Shown here piece after piece: positions 1 through 7,225 of a stretch of 23,352 nucleotides of DNA. Source of the DNA: Bacteroidota bacterium. Its GTDB lineage: Bacteria; Bacteroidota; Ignavibacteria; Ignavibacteriales; Melioribacteraceae. Position numbers and translations under genes: made by a program. Numbering within the stretch: position 1 is the stretch's first letter; each line of letters starts with the position of its first letter. The notes beneath the pieces are model-generated. The model ran no database searches. It was not told the DNA's origin and saw only the letters and a list, made by a program, of their open reading frames with translations. Where the stretch lies: assembly GCA_023447335.1 (NCBI GenBank), contig JAEXOD010000213.1, positions 1 through 23,352 of the forward strand. Reading direction: 5' to 3'.

Positions 1-2
1 CA

Positions 3-236
3 TTTATGTTTGCAGCTACACCTATGGAAAAATCGATAGTAAACAATAATATCTTTAAAGACGGCTTTTTTCCGTTAGAAATAATAATAAAAGAAATAAA
101 CGGAAGAGAGACAGGGAAGGTGTATGCAACCAAAATAGAGAAGCGGAAAGTGGATGACAATATGTTTAATATACCGTCAGATTACACAAAAATGGATATG
201 CCGAACATGGATTTTAACACTATGGGAGAAGAATAA
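3..236 (+). CDS. C-terminal end of a DUF4412-like protein (5' end outside window)
   Basis: The frame is open from the left edge, so only about the last 77 residues are seen; the real start lies upstream. The tail carries the pattern VYATKIEKRKVDD followed by MFNIPSDYTKMDMP, which resembles the C-terminal end of DUF4412 proteins. These are usually small secreted or lipoprotein-type proteins of Bacteroidota and relatives with no settled function. The visible part has no membrane segment and ends in a Met/Asp-rich tail (DMPNMDF). It is followed by 102 nt before the rplM reading begins, and that spacer holds a promoter, so this gene is probably a separate transcription unit. I see no hairpin terminator after it. 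The family call rests on recalled motif similarity and is moderate. Confidence 0.5.
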   Translation, partial: FMFAATPMEKSIVNNNIFKDGFFPLEIIIKEINGRETGKVYATKIEKRKVDDNMFNIPSDYTKMDMPNMDFNTMGEE

Positions 237-288
237 AGACAAAAAATAGTGATATAAAGCCATATAGGACAAAAATTTAACTAAAAAC

Positions 289-319
289 TTGACATTTAAA
301 CAAATATCTAATATATTTG
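289..319 (+). promoter_or_regulatory. Promoter for the rplM-rpsI ribosomal operon
   Basis: A TTGACA hexamer (289-294) and a TATATT hexamer (312-317) are separated by exactly 17 nt, a near-consensus housekeeping sigma promoter. The same -10 region also reads TATATTTG (312-319), which fits the Bacteroidota -7 element TAnnTTTG. Transcription would begin near 324-326, giving a leader of about 35 nt before the rplM start. Confidence 0.65.
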
Positions 320-347
320 TAAGCTATTGTAAAAAAATGTGTTTATC

Positions 348-352
348 GGAGG
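348..352 (+). promoter_or_regulatory. Shine-Dalgarno site fixing a TTG start for rplM
   Basis: A perfect GGAGG lies 7 nt before a TTG codon at 360. Starting at the upstream in-frame GTG (339) would put this site inside the coding region and add seven residues, so the TTG is preferred. Confidence 0.7.
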
Positions 353-359
353 AAAAAAG

Positions 360-800
360 TTGAAACAACAAAAACTAACGCGGTTTGTAAAAGCCGAAGA
401 AGCAGACAAAAGGTGGTATGTTGTTGATGCAAACGGTAAGGTTTTAGGCCGCTTGGCAGCAGAAATAGCCAAAATAATTCGCGGTAAAAACAAAGCTGTA
501 TTTACGCCGAATATGGACGCCGGTGATTATGTAATAGTTATTAACGCCGATAAAGTTAAAATGACAGGAAAGCGTGAACTATACAAAACCTATTTTTCTT
601 ATACGGGATACCCGGGCGGTGCCAGATTTGCAAAATTTAGCGATGTAAAAGAAAGAAAACCCGAATTTGCTATCAAAAACGCAGTACGCGGAATGCTACC
701 CAAAACAAAATTGGGTGATAAGTTAATTAAGAATTTAAAGGTTTATGCAGGTGATGTACACCCACACACAGCACAAAAACCGGAAACAAAAAGTATTTAA
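360..800 (+). CDS. rplM: 50S ribosomal protein L13
   Basis: L13 is an early-assembly protein of the large ribosomal subunit that binds 23S rRNA. The 146-residue product, about the usual length, begins with a short lysine-rich stretch and then shows the family signatures: RWYVVDANGKVLGRLA near the N-terminus, the GDYVIVINADKVKMTGK segment, the YTGYPGG loop and the C-terminal KVYAGDVHPH end. The start is placed at TTG 360 because a GGAGG sits 7 nt upstream; an in-frame GTG at 339 is the alternative but would encode the ribosome-binding site. rpsI follows after 12 nt, the near-universal L13-S9 pairing, so the two are almost certainly cotranscribed from the promoter at 289-319. Identity is very secure; the start is fairly secure. 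Confidence 0.97.
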   Translation: MKQQKLTRFVKAEEADKRWYVVDANGKVLGRLAAEIAKIIRGKNKAVFTPNMDAGDYVIVINADKVKMTGKRELYKTYFSYTGYPGGARFAKFSDVKERKPEFAIKNAVRGMLPKTKLGDKLIKNLKVYAGDVHPHTAQKPETKSI

Positions 801-812
801 GAGGAATAGTTA

Positions 813-1199
813 ATGGCTGATAAATTATTTGTCGGAAGAAGAAAAAACGCTGTAGCCAGAATATTTTTAAGAACCGGATCAGGCAAAATAACAATTAACG
901 ATCGTGTATTTGAAAATTATTTTCCAATAAAATTTCATAGAGACGATGTATTGTTACCATTCATTCTTACAGATACAACAGGCAAATTTGACGTATATGT
1001 AAATGTTAAAGGCGGCGGAATATCCGGACAGTCGGAAGCTATAAGATTAGCTATTTCCCGTGCTTTATTATTTGTAAGCGGTGAAAACCGTCCTGCGTTA
1101 AAATCTGCAGGGTTATTAAGAAGAGATCCACGTATGGTTGAACGTAAAAAATATGGTCAGCCAAAAGCAAGAAAGAGATTTCAATTTAGTAAGAGATAA
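813..1199 (+). CDS. rpsI: 30S ribosomal protein S9
   Basis: S9 is a small-subunit head protein whose basic C-terminal tail reaches into the P site and touches tRNA. The 128-residue product matches the family length. It shows the N-terminal GRRKNAVARIFLR motif, the central VKGGGISGQSEAIRLAISRAL segment and the DPRMVERKKYGQPKARKRFQFSKR-type end, with the conserved final Lys-Arg. A GAGG motif directly after the rplM stop precedes the ATG by 8 nt. It is the second gene of the rplM operon. No terminator hairpin is visible after its stop, so readthrough into rpsB is possible. Confidence 0.98.
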   Translation: MADKLFVGRRKNAVARIFLRTGSGKITINDRVFENYFPIKFHRDDVLLPFILTDTTGKFDVYVNVKGGGISGQSEAIRLAISRALLFVSGENRPALKSAGLLRRDPRMVERKKYGQPKARKRFQFSKR

Positions 1200-1230
1200 T
1201 TTTTATTTATTAATCAATCATATTTTCAGA

Positions 1231-1272
1231 TTTGCTGCCTGTGTCCCTGCGTAAAAATGGGATAAAAGCAAA
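1231..1272 (+). ncRNA. Possible structured leader upstream of rpsB
   Basis: The 106-nt spacer before rpsB holds a nested hairpin in an otherwise AT-rich background. The outer stem is TTTGCT (1231-1236) pairing with AGCAAA (1267-1272). The inner stem is TGTCCC (1242-1247) pairing with GGGATA (1259-1264), with one G-U pair. An asymmetric internal loop separates them (5 nt on the left, 2 on the right), and the terminal loop is 11 nt. No U-tract follows, so it is not an intrinsic terminator. Ribosomal protein operons are often autoregulated through such leaders. That this one binds S2 is inference, and I do not recognise a named motif. Confidence 0.35.
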
Positions 1273-1305
1273 GTTGACGAAAATAGATGAAAAACAGGAG
1301 AAACA

Positions 1306-2211
1306 ATGCCAAAAGTACAATTGACAGAACTTGTAGAGGCAGGTGCACACTTTGGACACCTTACCCGCCGTTGGAACCCCAAAATGAAGCCGTTCATTTT
1401 TATGGAAAAGAACGGAATCCATATTATAGACCTAAGAAAAACCGTTGATGCTATTGATTATGCTGCTTCAGCATTAACCAATATTGTTGCTCAAAATAAA
1501 AGAATATTATTTGTAGGAACAAAAAAGCAAGCTAAAAACGCAATTGCTGCAGAAGCTAGAAGAAGTGACAGTAATTGGGTTAGTGAAAGATGGTTAGGCG
1601 GAATGTTAACAAACTTCCAAACTATTCGTAAAAGTATTAAACGTATGCAAACCATTGAGAAAATGGAAAGTGACGGTACTTTTGAAAAAATTACTAAAAA
1701 AGAAAGATTAGTATTTTCACGTGAAAAAGATAAATTACGCTCTGTTTTAGATGGTGTTGAGACCTTACAAAAATTACCCGGTGCTTTATTTATTGTTGAT
1801 ATTAAAAAAGAATCTATCGCAGTTAAAGAAGCTCAAAGATTAAATATTCCGGTTTTTGCAATAGTAGATACTAATTGCGATCCTGATGAAGTTGATTATG
1901 TAATACCGGCTAACGACGATGCAACTCGTGCAATTGAAATTATTGTGAAAGTTATGAGTGATGCAATTATTGAAGGTCAAGCAAAAGCAAAAGAATTAAT
2001 GGCTGAAGAAGCTGCAGAAAGAGAACGCAATGCTAAAGAAGATGAAACTGAAGGCGGCGAAGAATCTGCAAGACCAAAGAGAAAACCCGTTCGTTTTAAA
2101 GATAGAAAAGATAGACGTGGTAGTTTTGGTAAAAGAGCCGGAGAAGACAATACAGAAGAATCATCCGAAAACACAGAAGCTCCGGAATCTGAATCAACTA
2201 CTAAAGAATAG
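1306..2211 (+). CDS. rpsB: 30S ribosomal protein S2 with a long charged C-terminal tail
   Basis: S2 binds late in 30S assembly between the head and body and helps recruit S1. Residues 1 to about 225 are a standard S2 core: VQLTELVEAGAHFGHLTRRWNPKM at the start, RILFVGTKKQA, WLGGMLTNF and the IPVFAIVDTNCDPDEVDYVIPANDDA region. After the core comes an extension of about 75 residues, first acidic (EEAAERERNAKEDETEGG), then strongly basic (PKRKPVRFKDRKDRRG), then acidic and Ser/Thr-rich. The total of 301 residues is well above the roughly 240-260 of typical S2. An AGGAG motif precedes the ATG by 5 nt. tsf follows after 28 nt, the standard rpsB-tsf pair, read to the terminator at 3111-3146. Confidence 0.97.
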   Translation: MPKVQLTELVEAGAHFGHLTRRWNPKMKPFIFMEKNGIHIIDLRKTVDAIDYAASALTNIVAQNKRILFVGTKKQAKNAIAAEARRSDSNWVSERWLGGMLTNFQTIRKSIKRMQTIEKMESDGTFEKITKKERLVFSREKDKLRSVLDGVETLQKLPGALFIVDIKKESIAVKEAQRLNIPVFAIVDTNCDPDEVDYVIPANDDATRAIEIIVKVMSDAIIEGQAKAKELMAEEAAERERNAKEDETEGGEESARPKRKPVRFKDRKDRRGSFGKRAGEDNTEESSENTEAPESESTTKE

Positions 2212-2239
2212 TTAGAAAAATTAAATATAGGAAATAAAA

Positions 2240-3097
2240 ATGGCTATTACAGCAAGTCAAGTAAATGAATTAAGACAAAAAACCGGTGCCGGCATGATGG
2301 ATTGCAAGAAAGCTTTAATTGAAGCTGACGGCGATTTTGAAAAAGCAATTGAAATATTACGTAAAAAAGGTGCTGCCGTTGCTGCTAAACGTGCTGATAG
2401 ATCTGCAAATGAAGGAATTGTTCTTACTAAGGTTACAGATGACTTTAAAAAAGCTTACATGGTTGAAGTTAACTGTGAAACAGATTTTGTTGCTAAAAGT
2501 AACGATTTTTTAGGTTTTGCTAATAAAGTTTTAGAAACTGTTATTGCTAACGACCCTAAAAACCTTGAAGAACTTTTTGCCTTGAATAATTTAGCTACTG
2601 ATTTACAAGATTTAATCGGTAAAATCGGCGAAAAAATTGAAGTTTCAAGATTTGTAATCGAATCAACCGAAAATGGTTGTGTTAATGAATACGTTCACCA
2701 TGGTAGTAAACTTGCTATTATTGTTCGTGCCGATAATTTAGGTAACGGTGATGCTGAAGAATTAAAGAATTTGTTACGTAACATTGCTATGCAGGTTGCA
2801 TCTATGAATCCGTTAGTTCTTTATCGTGAAGAAGTTCCTACCGAAACAATGGATAAAGAAATTGAAATTTATAAAGATTTAGCTCGTAAAGAAGGTAAAC
2901 CGGAAAATATTCTTGAAAGAATAGCTGTCGGTAAACTTGAAAAATATTTTGAAGAAAACTGCTTGTTTGAACAAGTTTATGTAAAAGATAATACTAAAAA
3001 GATTAAAGATTTAGTAAGTGACTTTAACAAAAAATATAATACTGAAGTTAAATTAGTTAAATTTTATAGATATCACTTAAGTGATTCGAAAAAATAA
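2240..3097 (+). CDS. tsf: Translation elongation factor Ts
   Basis: EF-Ts is the nucleotide exchange factor that releases GDP from EF-Tu. The 285-residue product starts with the UBA-like N-terminal domain (ITASQVNELRQKTGAGMMDCKKAL, about residues 2-55) and carries the EF-Tu-contacting TDFV motif at residues 81-84 (CETDFVAKS). The two core subdomains follow, including HHGSKLAIIV near residues 153-162 and a GKPENILERIAVGKLEKYF segment near the C-terminus. The length is normal for the longer, dimerisation-domain-containing type. It is the last gene of the rpsB operon, ending 13 nt before an intrinsic terminator. Confidence 0.97.
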   Translation: MAITASQVNELRQKTGAGMMDCKKALIEADGDFEKAIEILRKKGAAVAAKRADRSANEGIVLTKVTDDFKKAYMVEVNCETDFVAKSNDFLGFANKVLETVIANDPKNLEELFALNNLATDLQDLIGKIGEKIEVSRFVIESTENGCVNEYVHHGSKLAIIVRADNLGNGDAEELKNLLRNIAMQVASMNPLVLYREEVPTETMDKEIEIYKDLARKEGKPENILERIAVGKLEKYFEENCLFEQVYVKDNTKKIKDLVSDFNKKYNTEVKLVKFYRYHLSDSKK

Positions 3098-3110
3098 ATA
3101 TGTTTGAATG

Positions 3111-3146
3111 AAAAAAGGTCTTACGTTTAGTAAGACCTTTTTTTTT
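3111..3146 (+). terminator. Intrinsic terminator after tsf
   Basis: An 8-bp GGTCTTAC / GTAAGACC stem (3117-3124 with 3130-3137), extended by A-T pairs, encloses a 5-nt loop and is followed by nine T residues. The A-run upstream makes it potentially bidirectional. It separates the rpsB-tsf unit from pyrH. Confidence 0.9.
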
Positions 3147-3228
3147 GCCCTTCCTTTAAAATTCTAATTTTATATAAATTAAAAAAATATTATCTTAAAA
3201 TATAAATTATTTAAATATCGGATTGTTT

Positions 3229-3945
3229 ATGACTGAATTGAAATTTAAGAGAATTTTATTAAAACTTAGCGGTGAATCCTTAATGGGAAAAAAGGGGAAC
3301 GGTATTGACCCTAATGTTTTGAAATTCTATGCAAGGGAGATTAAAAAAGTACACGATTTGGGTGCGGAAATCGGTATTGTTATCGGCGGAGGAAATATAT
3401 TTAGAGGGTTAAATGCTGAAGAACAAGGAATTGACAGAGTTACCGGTGACCAGATGGGAATGCTTGCAACCATGATAAACTCGTTAGCATTGCAAAATGC
3501 CTTAGAAAAAGAAGGTATGTTTACACGTTTGATGAGCGCAATTAAAATGGAACAAATAGCCGAACCGGTAATTAGAAGAAGAGCTGTAAGACATTTAGAA
3601 AAAAACAGGATTGTGATATTCGGAGCCGGCACCGGGCATCCATATTTTAGCACAGATACGGCTGCCTCGTTACGAGCTGTTGAAATAGAAGCTGATGCAA
3701 TTTTAAAGGGAACTAGAGTTAATGGTGTTTATGATAGCGACCCTGAAAAAAATCCTGATGCATTGTTTTATGATAGCATAACATACTCTGATATTTTAAC
3801 AAATGATTTAAGAGTAATGGATTTGACGGCAATAAGTTTATGTAAAGAAAACGATTTACCTATTATTGTTTTTAATATGGATACTGAAGATAATTTATTA
3901 AAATTATTAACCGGTGAAAAAATCGGAACAAAAGTAAGAAAATAA
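3229..3945 (+). CDS. pyrH: Uridylate kinase (UMP kinase)
   Basis: PyrH phosphorylates UMP to UDP with ATP, an essential pyrimidine nucleotide step, and is a hexamer of the amino-acid-kinase fold. The 238-residue product shows RILLKLSGESLMG at the N-terminus (phosphate-binding lysine region), the GIVIGGGNIFRG glycine loop, the GDQMGMLATMINSLAL segment, the GTGHPYFSTDTAA loop, and the KGTRVNGVYDSDPEKNP and VMDLTAISLC signatures. The ATG at 3229 is used; an in-frame TTG two codons upstream adds nothing conserved. The ribosome-binding site is weak. No convincing -35/-10 pair is visible in the 82 nt after the preceding terminator, although a promoter is expected there. frr follows after 28 nt. Confidence 0.96.
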   Translation: MTELKFKRILLKLSGESLMGKKGNGIDPNVLKFYAREIKKVHDLGAEIGIVIGGGNIFRGLNAEEQGIDRVTGDQMGMLATMINSLALQNALEKEGMFTRLMSAIKMEQIAEPVIRRRAVRHLEKNRIVIFGAGTGHPYFSTDTAASLRAVEIEADAILKGTRVNGVYDSDPEKNPDALFYDSITYSDILTNDLRVMDLTAISLCKENDLPIIVFNMDTEDNLLKLLTGEKIGTKVRK

Positions 3946-3973
3946 CTTAACATAGAACTAATTAGAGGTAATT

Positions 3974-4528
3974 ATGGATCAGACGGTAAAAGAAGCAAAA
4001 GATAAAATGCAAAAATCCATCGATGCATTTGCTTCGGAAATATCAAAAGTTAGAACCGGAAAAGCTACTACTGCATTACTTGACGGAGTTAAAGTTGATT
4101 ATTACGGAAATCTCACTCCTTTAGCAAAAATGGCAAATGTCTCTGTTTTGGATGCCCACACTTTAGCAATTACGCCTTGGGATAAAGGTGTAGTCGCTGC
4201 AATTGAAAAAGCTATTATGTCTGCCGATTTAGGATTAAATCCCAGAAGTGACGGTACAAATATTAAAGTACCCATTCCTCCTTTAACCGAAGAGAGGCGT
4301 AAAGAAATGGTAAAACTTGTTAAAAAGTTTTCAGAAGATAGCAAAGTTGCTGTTCGCAATATTCGTAGAGACGCAAACGAACATATTAAGAAAAACGAAA
4401 AAGATAAGAAAATTACCGAAGACGATAGAAAACGACTTGAAGATGAAATTCAAAAAATGACTAACGACTTTATAAAAAAAATTGACGATATGGTCGTTAA
4501 CAAAGAAAAAGAGATAATGAAGGTATAA
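3974..4528 (+). CDS. frr: Ribosome recycling factor
   Basis: RRF acts with EF-G to split the post-termination ribosome. The 184-residue length is standard. The sequence has the domain I helices (KMQKSIDAFASEISKVRTGKATTALLDGVKVDYYG), the small beta domain around LTPLAKMANVSV, and the signature IPPLTEERRKEMVKLVKK with VAVRNIRRDANE leading into the C-terminal helix. An AGAGG motif precedes the ATG by 6 nt. It is cotranscribed with pyrH and ends 12 nt before a strong terminator, so pyrH-frr forms a two-gene unit. Confidence 0.97.
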   Translation: MDQTVKEAKDKMQKSIDAFASEISKVRTGKATTALLDGVKVDYYGNLTPLAKMANVSVLDAHTLAITPWDKGVVAAIEKAIMSADLGLNPRSDGTNIKVPIPPLTEERRKEMVKLVKKFSEDSKVAVRNIRRDANEHIKKNEKDKKITEDDRKRLEDEIQKMTNDFIKKIDDMVVNKEKEIMKV

Positions 4529-4540
4529 AGTTAAGATACA

Positions 4541-4565
4541 AAAAGCCCCTAAATGGGGCTTTTTT
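4541..4565 (+). terminator. Intrinsic terminator after frr
   Basis: A stem of AAAAGCCCC (4541-4549) with GGGGCTTTT (4555-4563) around a 5-nt loop runs into six T residues. Its GC-rich core stands out from the AT-rich surroundings. Confidence 0.9.
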
Positions 4566-4617
4566 AGTTTTAAATATGGAAATATAAATTATTTGTACTA
4601 ATTAATGAAAATAAGTG

Positions 4618-4646
4618 TTGTAATTTTATTAAAATATTAATAATAT
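4618..4646 (+). promoter_or_regulatory. Promoter for maeB
   Basis: TTGTAA (4618-4623) and TAATAT (4641-4646) are separated by exactly 17 nt. Transcription would begin near 4653, about 30 nt before the maeB start. The spacing and hexamers are good, but AT-rich DNA gives chance matches. Confidence 0.5.
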
Positions 4647-4681
4647 AAGCAATCATATTCAAAATAAAAAAGGTGCAAGTT

Positions 4682-6934
4682 ATGAGTGTTTCAAAAGAAG
4701 AAGCTCTACTTTACCACAGTGAAGGTAGAAAAGGTAAGATTGAAGTTATTCCGTCCAAGCCGTGTTTTACGTCTCGAGATTTGTCTCTTGCTTACACACC
4801 GGGAGTTGCAGAACCATGCAGAGAAATCGCAAAAGTTGATGATGATGTTTATAAGTACACGGCAAAGGGAAATTTAGTTGCTGTTGTTTCCAACGGGACT
4901 GCAGTACTTGGTTTGGGCAATATTGGACCACATGCCGGAAAGCCTGTGATGGAAGGAAAAGGTGTATTATTTAAAAGATTTGCAGATATTGATGTCTTTG
5001 ATATTGAATTAAAAACTTTAGATCCAAAAGAAGTTATTAGAGCAGTTCAATTACTTGAACCGACTTTTGGCGGAATTAATTTGGAAGATATTAAAGCCCC
5101 TGAATGTTTTGAAATTGAAGAAGAATTAAAAAAGACGATGAATATTCCGGTATTCCATGACGACCAACACGGTACAGCAATTATTTCCTGTGCAGCACTA
5201 ATTAACGCTTGTGAAATTGCCGGTAAAAAATTGGATGAAATTAGGATAGTTGTGGTGGGTGCGGGAGCTGCGGGTATTGCATGCAGTAAACTTTATGAAG
5301 TTGCCGGTGTTAAACATGAAAACATTTGTTTGTTTGATACGAAGGGACTAATCCATAAAGATAGAAAAGATCTTAATAAATATAAAGCAGATTATGCTAT
5401 TGATAATATTTATAAAGATTTATCAGAGGCTTTAACTGAAGCTGACGTGTTTGTAGGATTGTCTTCTGCCGATTTATTGACTCCGGAAATGGTTAAATTA
5501 ATGGCAAAAGATCCGATTGTTTTTGCTATGGCAAATCCGGATCCTGAAATTAAATATGATGTGGCAAAAGCAGCCAGAGAAGATGTTATTATGGCAACCG
5601 GAAGAAGCGATTATCCGAATCAAGTGAACAATGTTTTAGGTTTCCCGTTTATTTTTAGAGGAGCTTTGGATGTTAGGGCGACTATTATAAACGAAGAAAT
5701 GAAAATGGCTGCCGTAAAAGCATTGGCAAAACTTGCTAAAGAAAAAGTACCAGATGTTGTAATAAGTGCATATGGCGGAAAAGATTTTTCATTTGGACGA
5801 GAATATATTATACCTAAACCTTTTGACCCCAGAGTTTTATGGAATGTTGCTCCGGCAGTTGCAAAAGCAGCTATTGAAACAGGAGTTGCTAGAGTTCAAA
5901 TTACGGATTGGAAAGAGTATGAAGAACATTTAAAAGAAAGACTTGGTTACAGCCAAGAATTGATTAGAGTGATGACTCATAAAGCAATGCAGAATCCAAA
6001 AAAAATCGTTTTTCCGGAAGGAGAAGAAGAAAAAATTATTAGAGCTGCTCATATTATCGTAAGTGATAATATCGGTAAACCAATTTTATTAGGAAATGCC
6101 GAAATAATTAAAAATAAAATGATAGAATTAAAGTATAACCCGGATGAAATTGAAATAAGAGATCCGAGAAATTGCCCGAAAAGAGAAAAATATGCCGAAG
6201 AGTTTTTTAATGCTCGTCAAAGAAAAGGAATAACCAAAAAAGAAGCTAATAAACTATTGAATCAAAGAGTTTATTATGGTTCGATGATGGTTGCAACAAA
6301 CGAAGCTGATGCTCTTGTCGGAGGTTTAACAACACATTATCCTCAAACAATTAAGCCGGCATTGCAGTGTGTAGGAGTTAGACATATCGGGGGATTAGTT
6401 TGTGGGTTGTATATTGTAATATTAAAAAGACGGGTACTATTTTTTGCCGATACGACCGTAAACATTGATCCTAATGCGGATGAATTAGCAAAAATTGCAA
6501 TTGAAACTGCAGAAACAGTAAAATCGTTTGAAATTGAGCCAAAAATTGCGATGTTATCATTTAGCAACTTTGGTAGTGTAAATCACCCGGAGAGCCTAAA
6601 AGTTAGAGAAGCCTTAAAAATTGTAAAAACAACCAGACCTGATTTAATAATTGACGGAGAAATGCAGGCAGATACAGCAGTTATGCCTTGTATAGCAGAA
6701 GAGGAATTTCCTTTTAGCGTTATAAAAGGTGATGCAAATGTTTTGATTTTCCCGAATTTAAGTGCCGGGAATATTGCATATAAACTTTTCGAGAGACTAA
6801 CTGATGCAACTGTAATAGGTCCTGTTTTAATGGGTATGAAAAAATCTATTCATGTATTACAACGCGGTGCAAGTGTTGATGATATAGTTAATATCGCTGC
6901 AATTGCAAGTGTTGAATCTTATAAAAACATCTAA
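4682..6934 (+). CDS. maeB: NADP-type malic enzyme with C-terminal phosphotransacetylase-like domain
   Basis: This enzyme oxidatively decarboxylates malate to pyruvate, usually making NADPH. The 750 residues match MaeB (about 760). The N-terminal malic domain has the catalytic Tyr38 (LAYTPGVAEPC) and Lys93 (GKPVMEGKGVLF), the metal-site GGINLEDIKAPECF and the FHDDQHGTAI signature; the NAD(P)-binding domain follows with VVVGAGAAGIAC. From about residue 425 a phosphotransacetylase-like domain begins (PKKIVFPEGEEEKIIRAA), ending with GPVLMGMKKSIHVL. In known MaeB proteins this domain is not an active transacetylase but senses acetyl-CoA. The ATG at 4682 is preceded by AAGGTG with 6 nt spacing; the GTG inside that site is rejected as start. 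The gene has its own promoter and terminator. The cofactor (NADP versus NAD) is inferred from the architecture only. Confidence 0.93.
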   Translation: MSVSKEEALLYHSEGRKGKIEVIPSKPCFTSRDLSLAYTPGVAEPCREIAKVDDDVYKYTAKGNLVAVVSNGTAVLGLGNIGPHAGKPVMEGKGVLFKRFADIDVFDIELKTLDPKEVIRAVQLLEPTFGGINLEDIKAPECFEIEEELKKTMNIPVFHDDQHGTAIISCAALINACEIAGKKLDEIRIVVVGAGAAGIACSKLYEVAGVKHENICLFDTKGLIHKDRKDLNKYKADYAIDNIYKDLSEALTEADVFVGLSSADLLTPEMVKLMAKDPIVFAMANPDPEIKYDVAKAAREDVIMATGRSDYPNQVNNVLGFPFIFRGALDVRATIINEEMKMAAVKALAKLAKEKVPDVVISAYGGKDFSFGREYIIPKPFDPRVLWNVAPAVAKAAIETGVARVQITDWKEYEEHLKERLGYSQELIRVMTHKAMQNPKKIVFPEGEEEKIIRAAHIIVSDNIGKPILLGNAEIIKNKMIELKYNPDEIEIRDPRNCPKREKYAEEFFNARQRKGITKKEANKLLNQRVYYGSMMVATNEADALVGGLTTHYPQTIKPALQCVGVRHIGGLVCGLYIVILKRRVLFFADTTVNIDPNADELAKIAIETAETVKSFEIEPKIAMLSFSNFGSVNHPESLKVREALKIVKTTRPDLIIDGEMQADTAVMPCIAEEEFPFSVIKGDANVLIFPNLSAGNIAYKLFERLTDATVIGPVLMGMKKSIHVLQRGASVDDIVNIAAIASVESYKNI

Positions 6935-6949
6935 TCTATAGTCTTATTT

Positions 6950-6995
6950 AATAACCTCTCACAAAATATAAAAAAATTGTGAGAGGTTATTTTTT
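6950..6995 (+). terminator. Intrinsic terminator after maeB
   Basis: A perfect 15-bp inverted repeat (6950-6964 with 6977-6991, core ACCTCTCACAA / TTGTGAGAGGT) encloses a 12-nt A-rich loop and ends in a T run. It closes the maeB unit before the polysaccharide locus. Confidence 0.9.
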
Positions 6996-7033
6996 GTTGT
7001 GCTGAAATTGAATCCCCTTAATTTATTAAATAA

Positions 7034-7061
7034 TTGTAATCAAATTTGAATTTATTAATAA
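7034..7061 (+). promoter_or_regulatory. Candidate promoter of the polysaccharide locus
   Basis: TTGTAA (7034-7039) and TAATAA (7056-7061) lie 16 nt apart within the 291-nt non-coding stretch before wecB. The -35 hexamer is the same as that before maeB. A perfect TATAAT at 7081-7086 is an alternative -10 but lacks a partner -35. The stretch also holds an imperfect direct repeat, ATTTATTAA(A)TAATT at 7021 and 7050. A leader of about 155 nt would precede wecB. I saw no stable hairpin or other recognisable element in the rest of this interval. Confidence 0.3.
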
Positions 7062-7225
7062 TTAATCTTAAATTTAACCTTATAATTATCGGTATTTAGA
7101 AATAGATGCTGATTTTAGTGCAAGGAAAACAAATTACGAACAACAAGAATTTGATTATTAATTATCATAATAAGTTGGTATATTTCAAGTTTAAATTAAA
7201 TTATTTTGGGAAACTTATTTAAGTA

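Noticed and set aside
1274..1279. TTGACG as a -35 box for rpsB
   Set aside because: It is only about 30 nt before the start codon, so a -10 would fall on the ribosome-binding site or coding region.
3327..3653. 108-codon open frame on the reverse strand
   Set aside because: It is fully antisense to the conserved pyrH gene and shows no recognisable domain.
7081..7162. Short open stretch ending in TAA at about 7162 (reads ...YLEIDADFSARKTNYEQQ...)
   Set aside because: It is only about 27 codons between two stops, has no start codon or ribosome-binding site, and I recognise no family. It could be a gene remnant, but chance is as likely.
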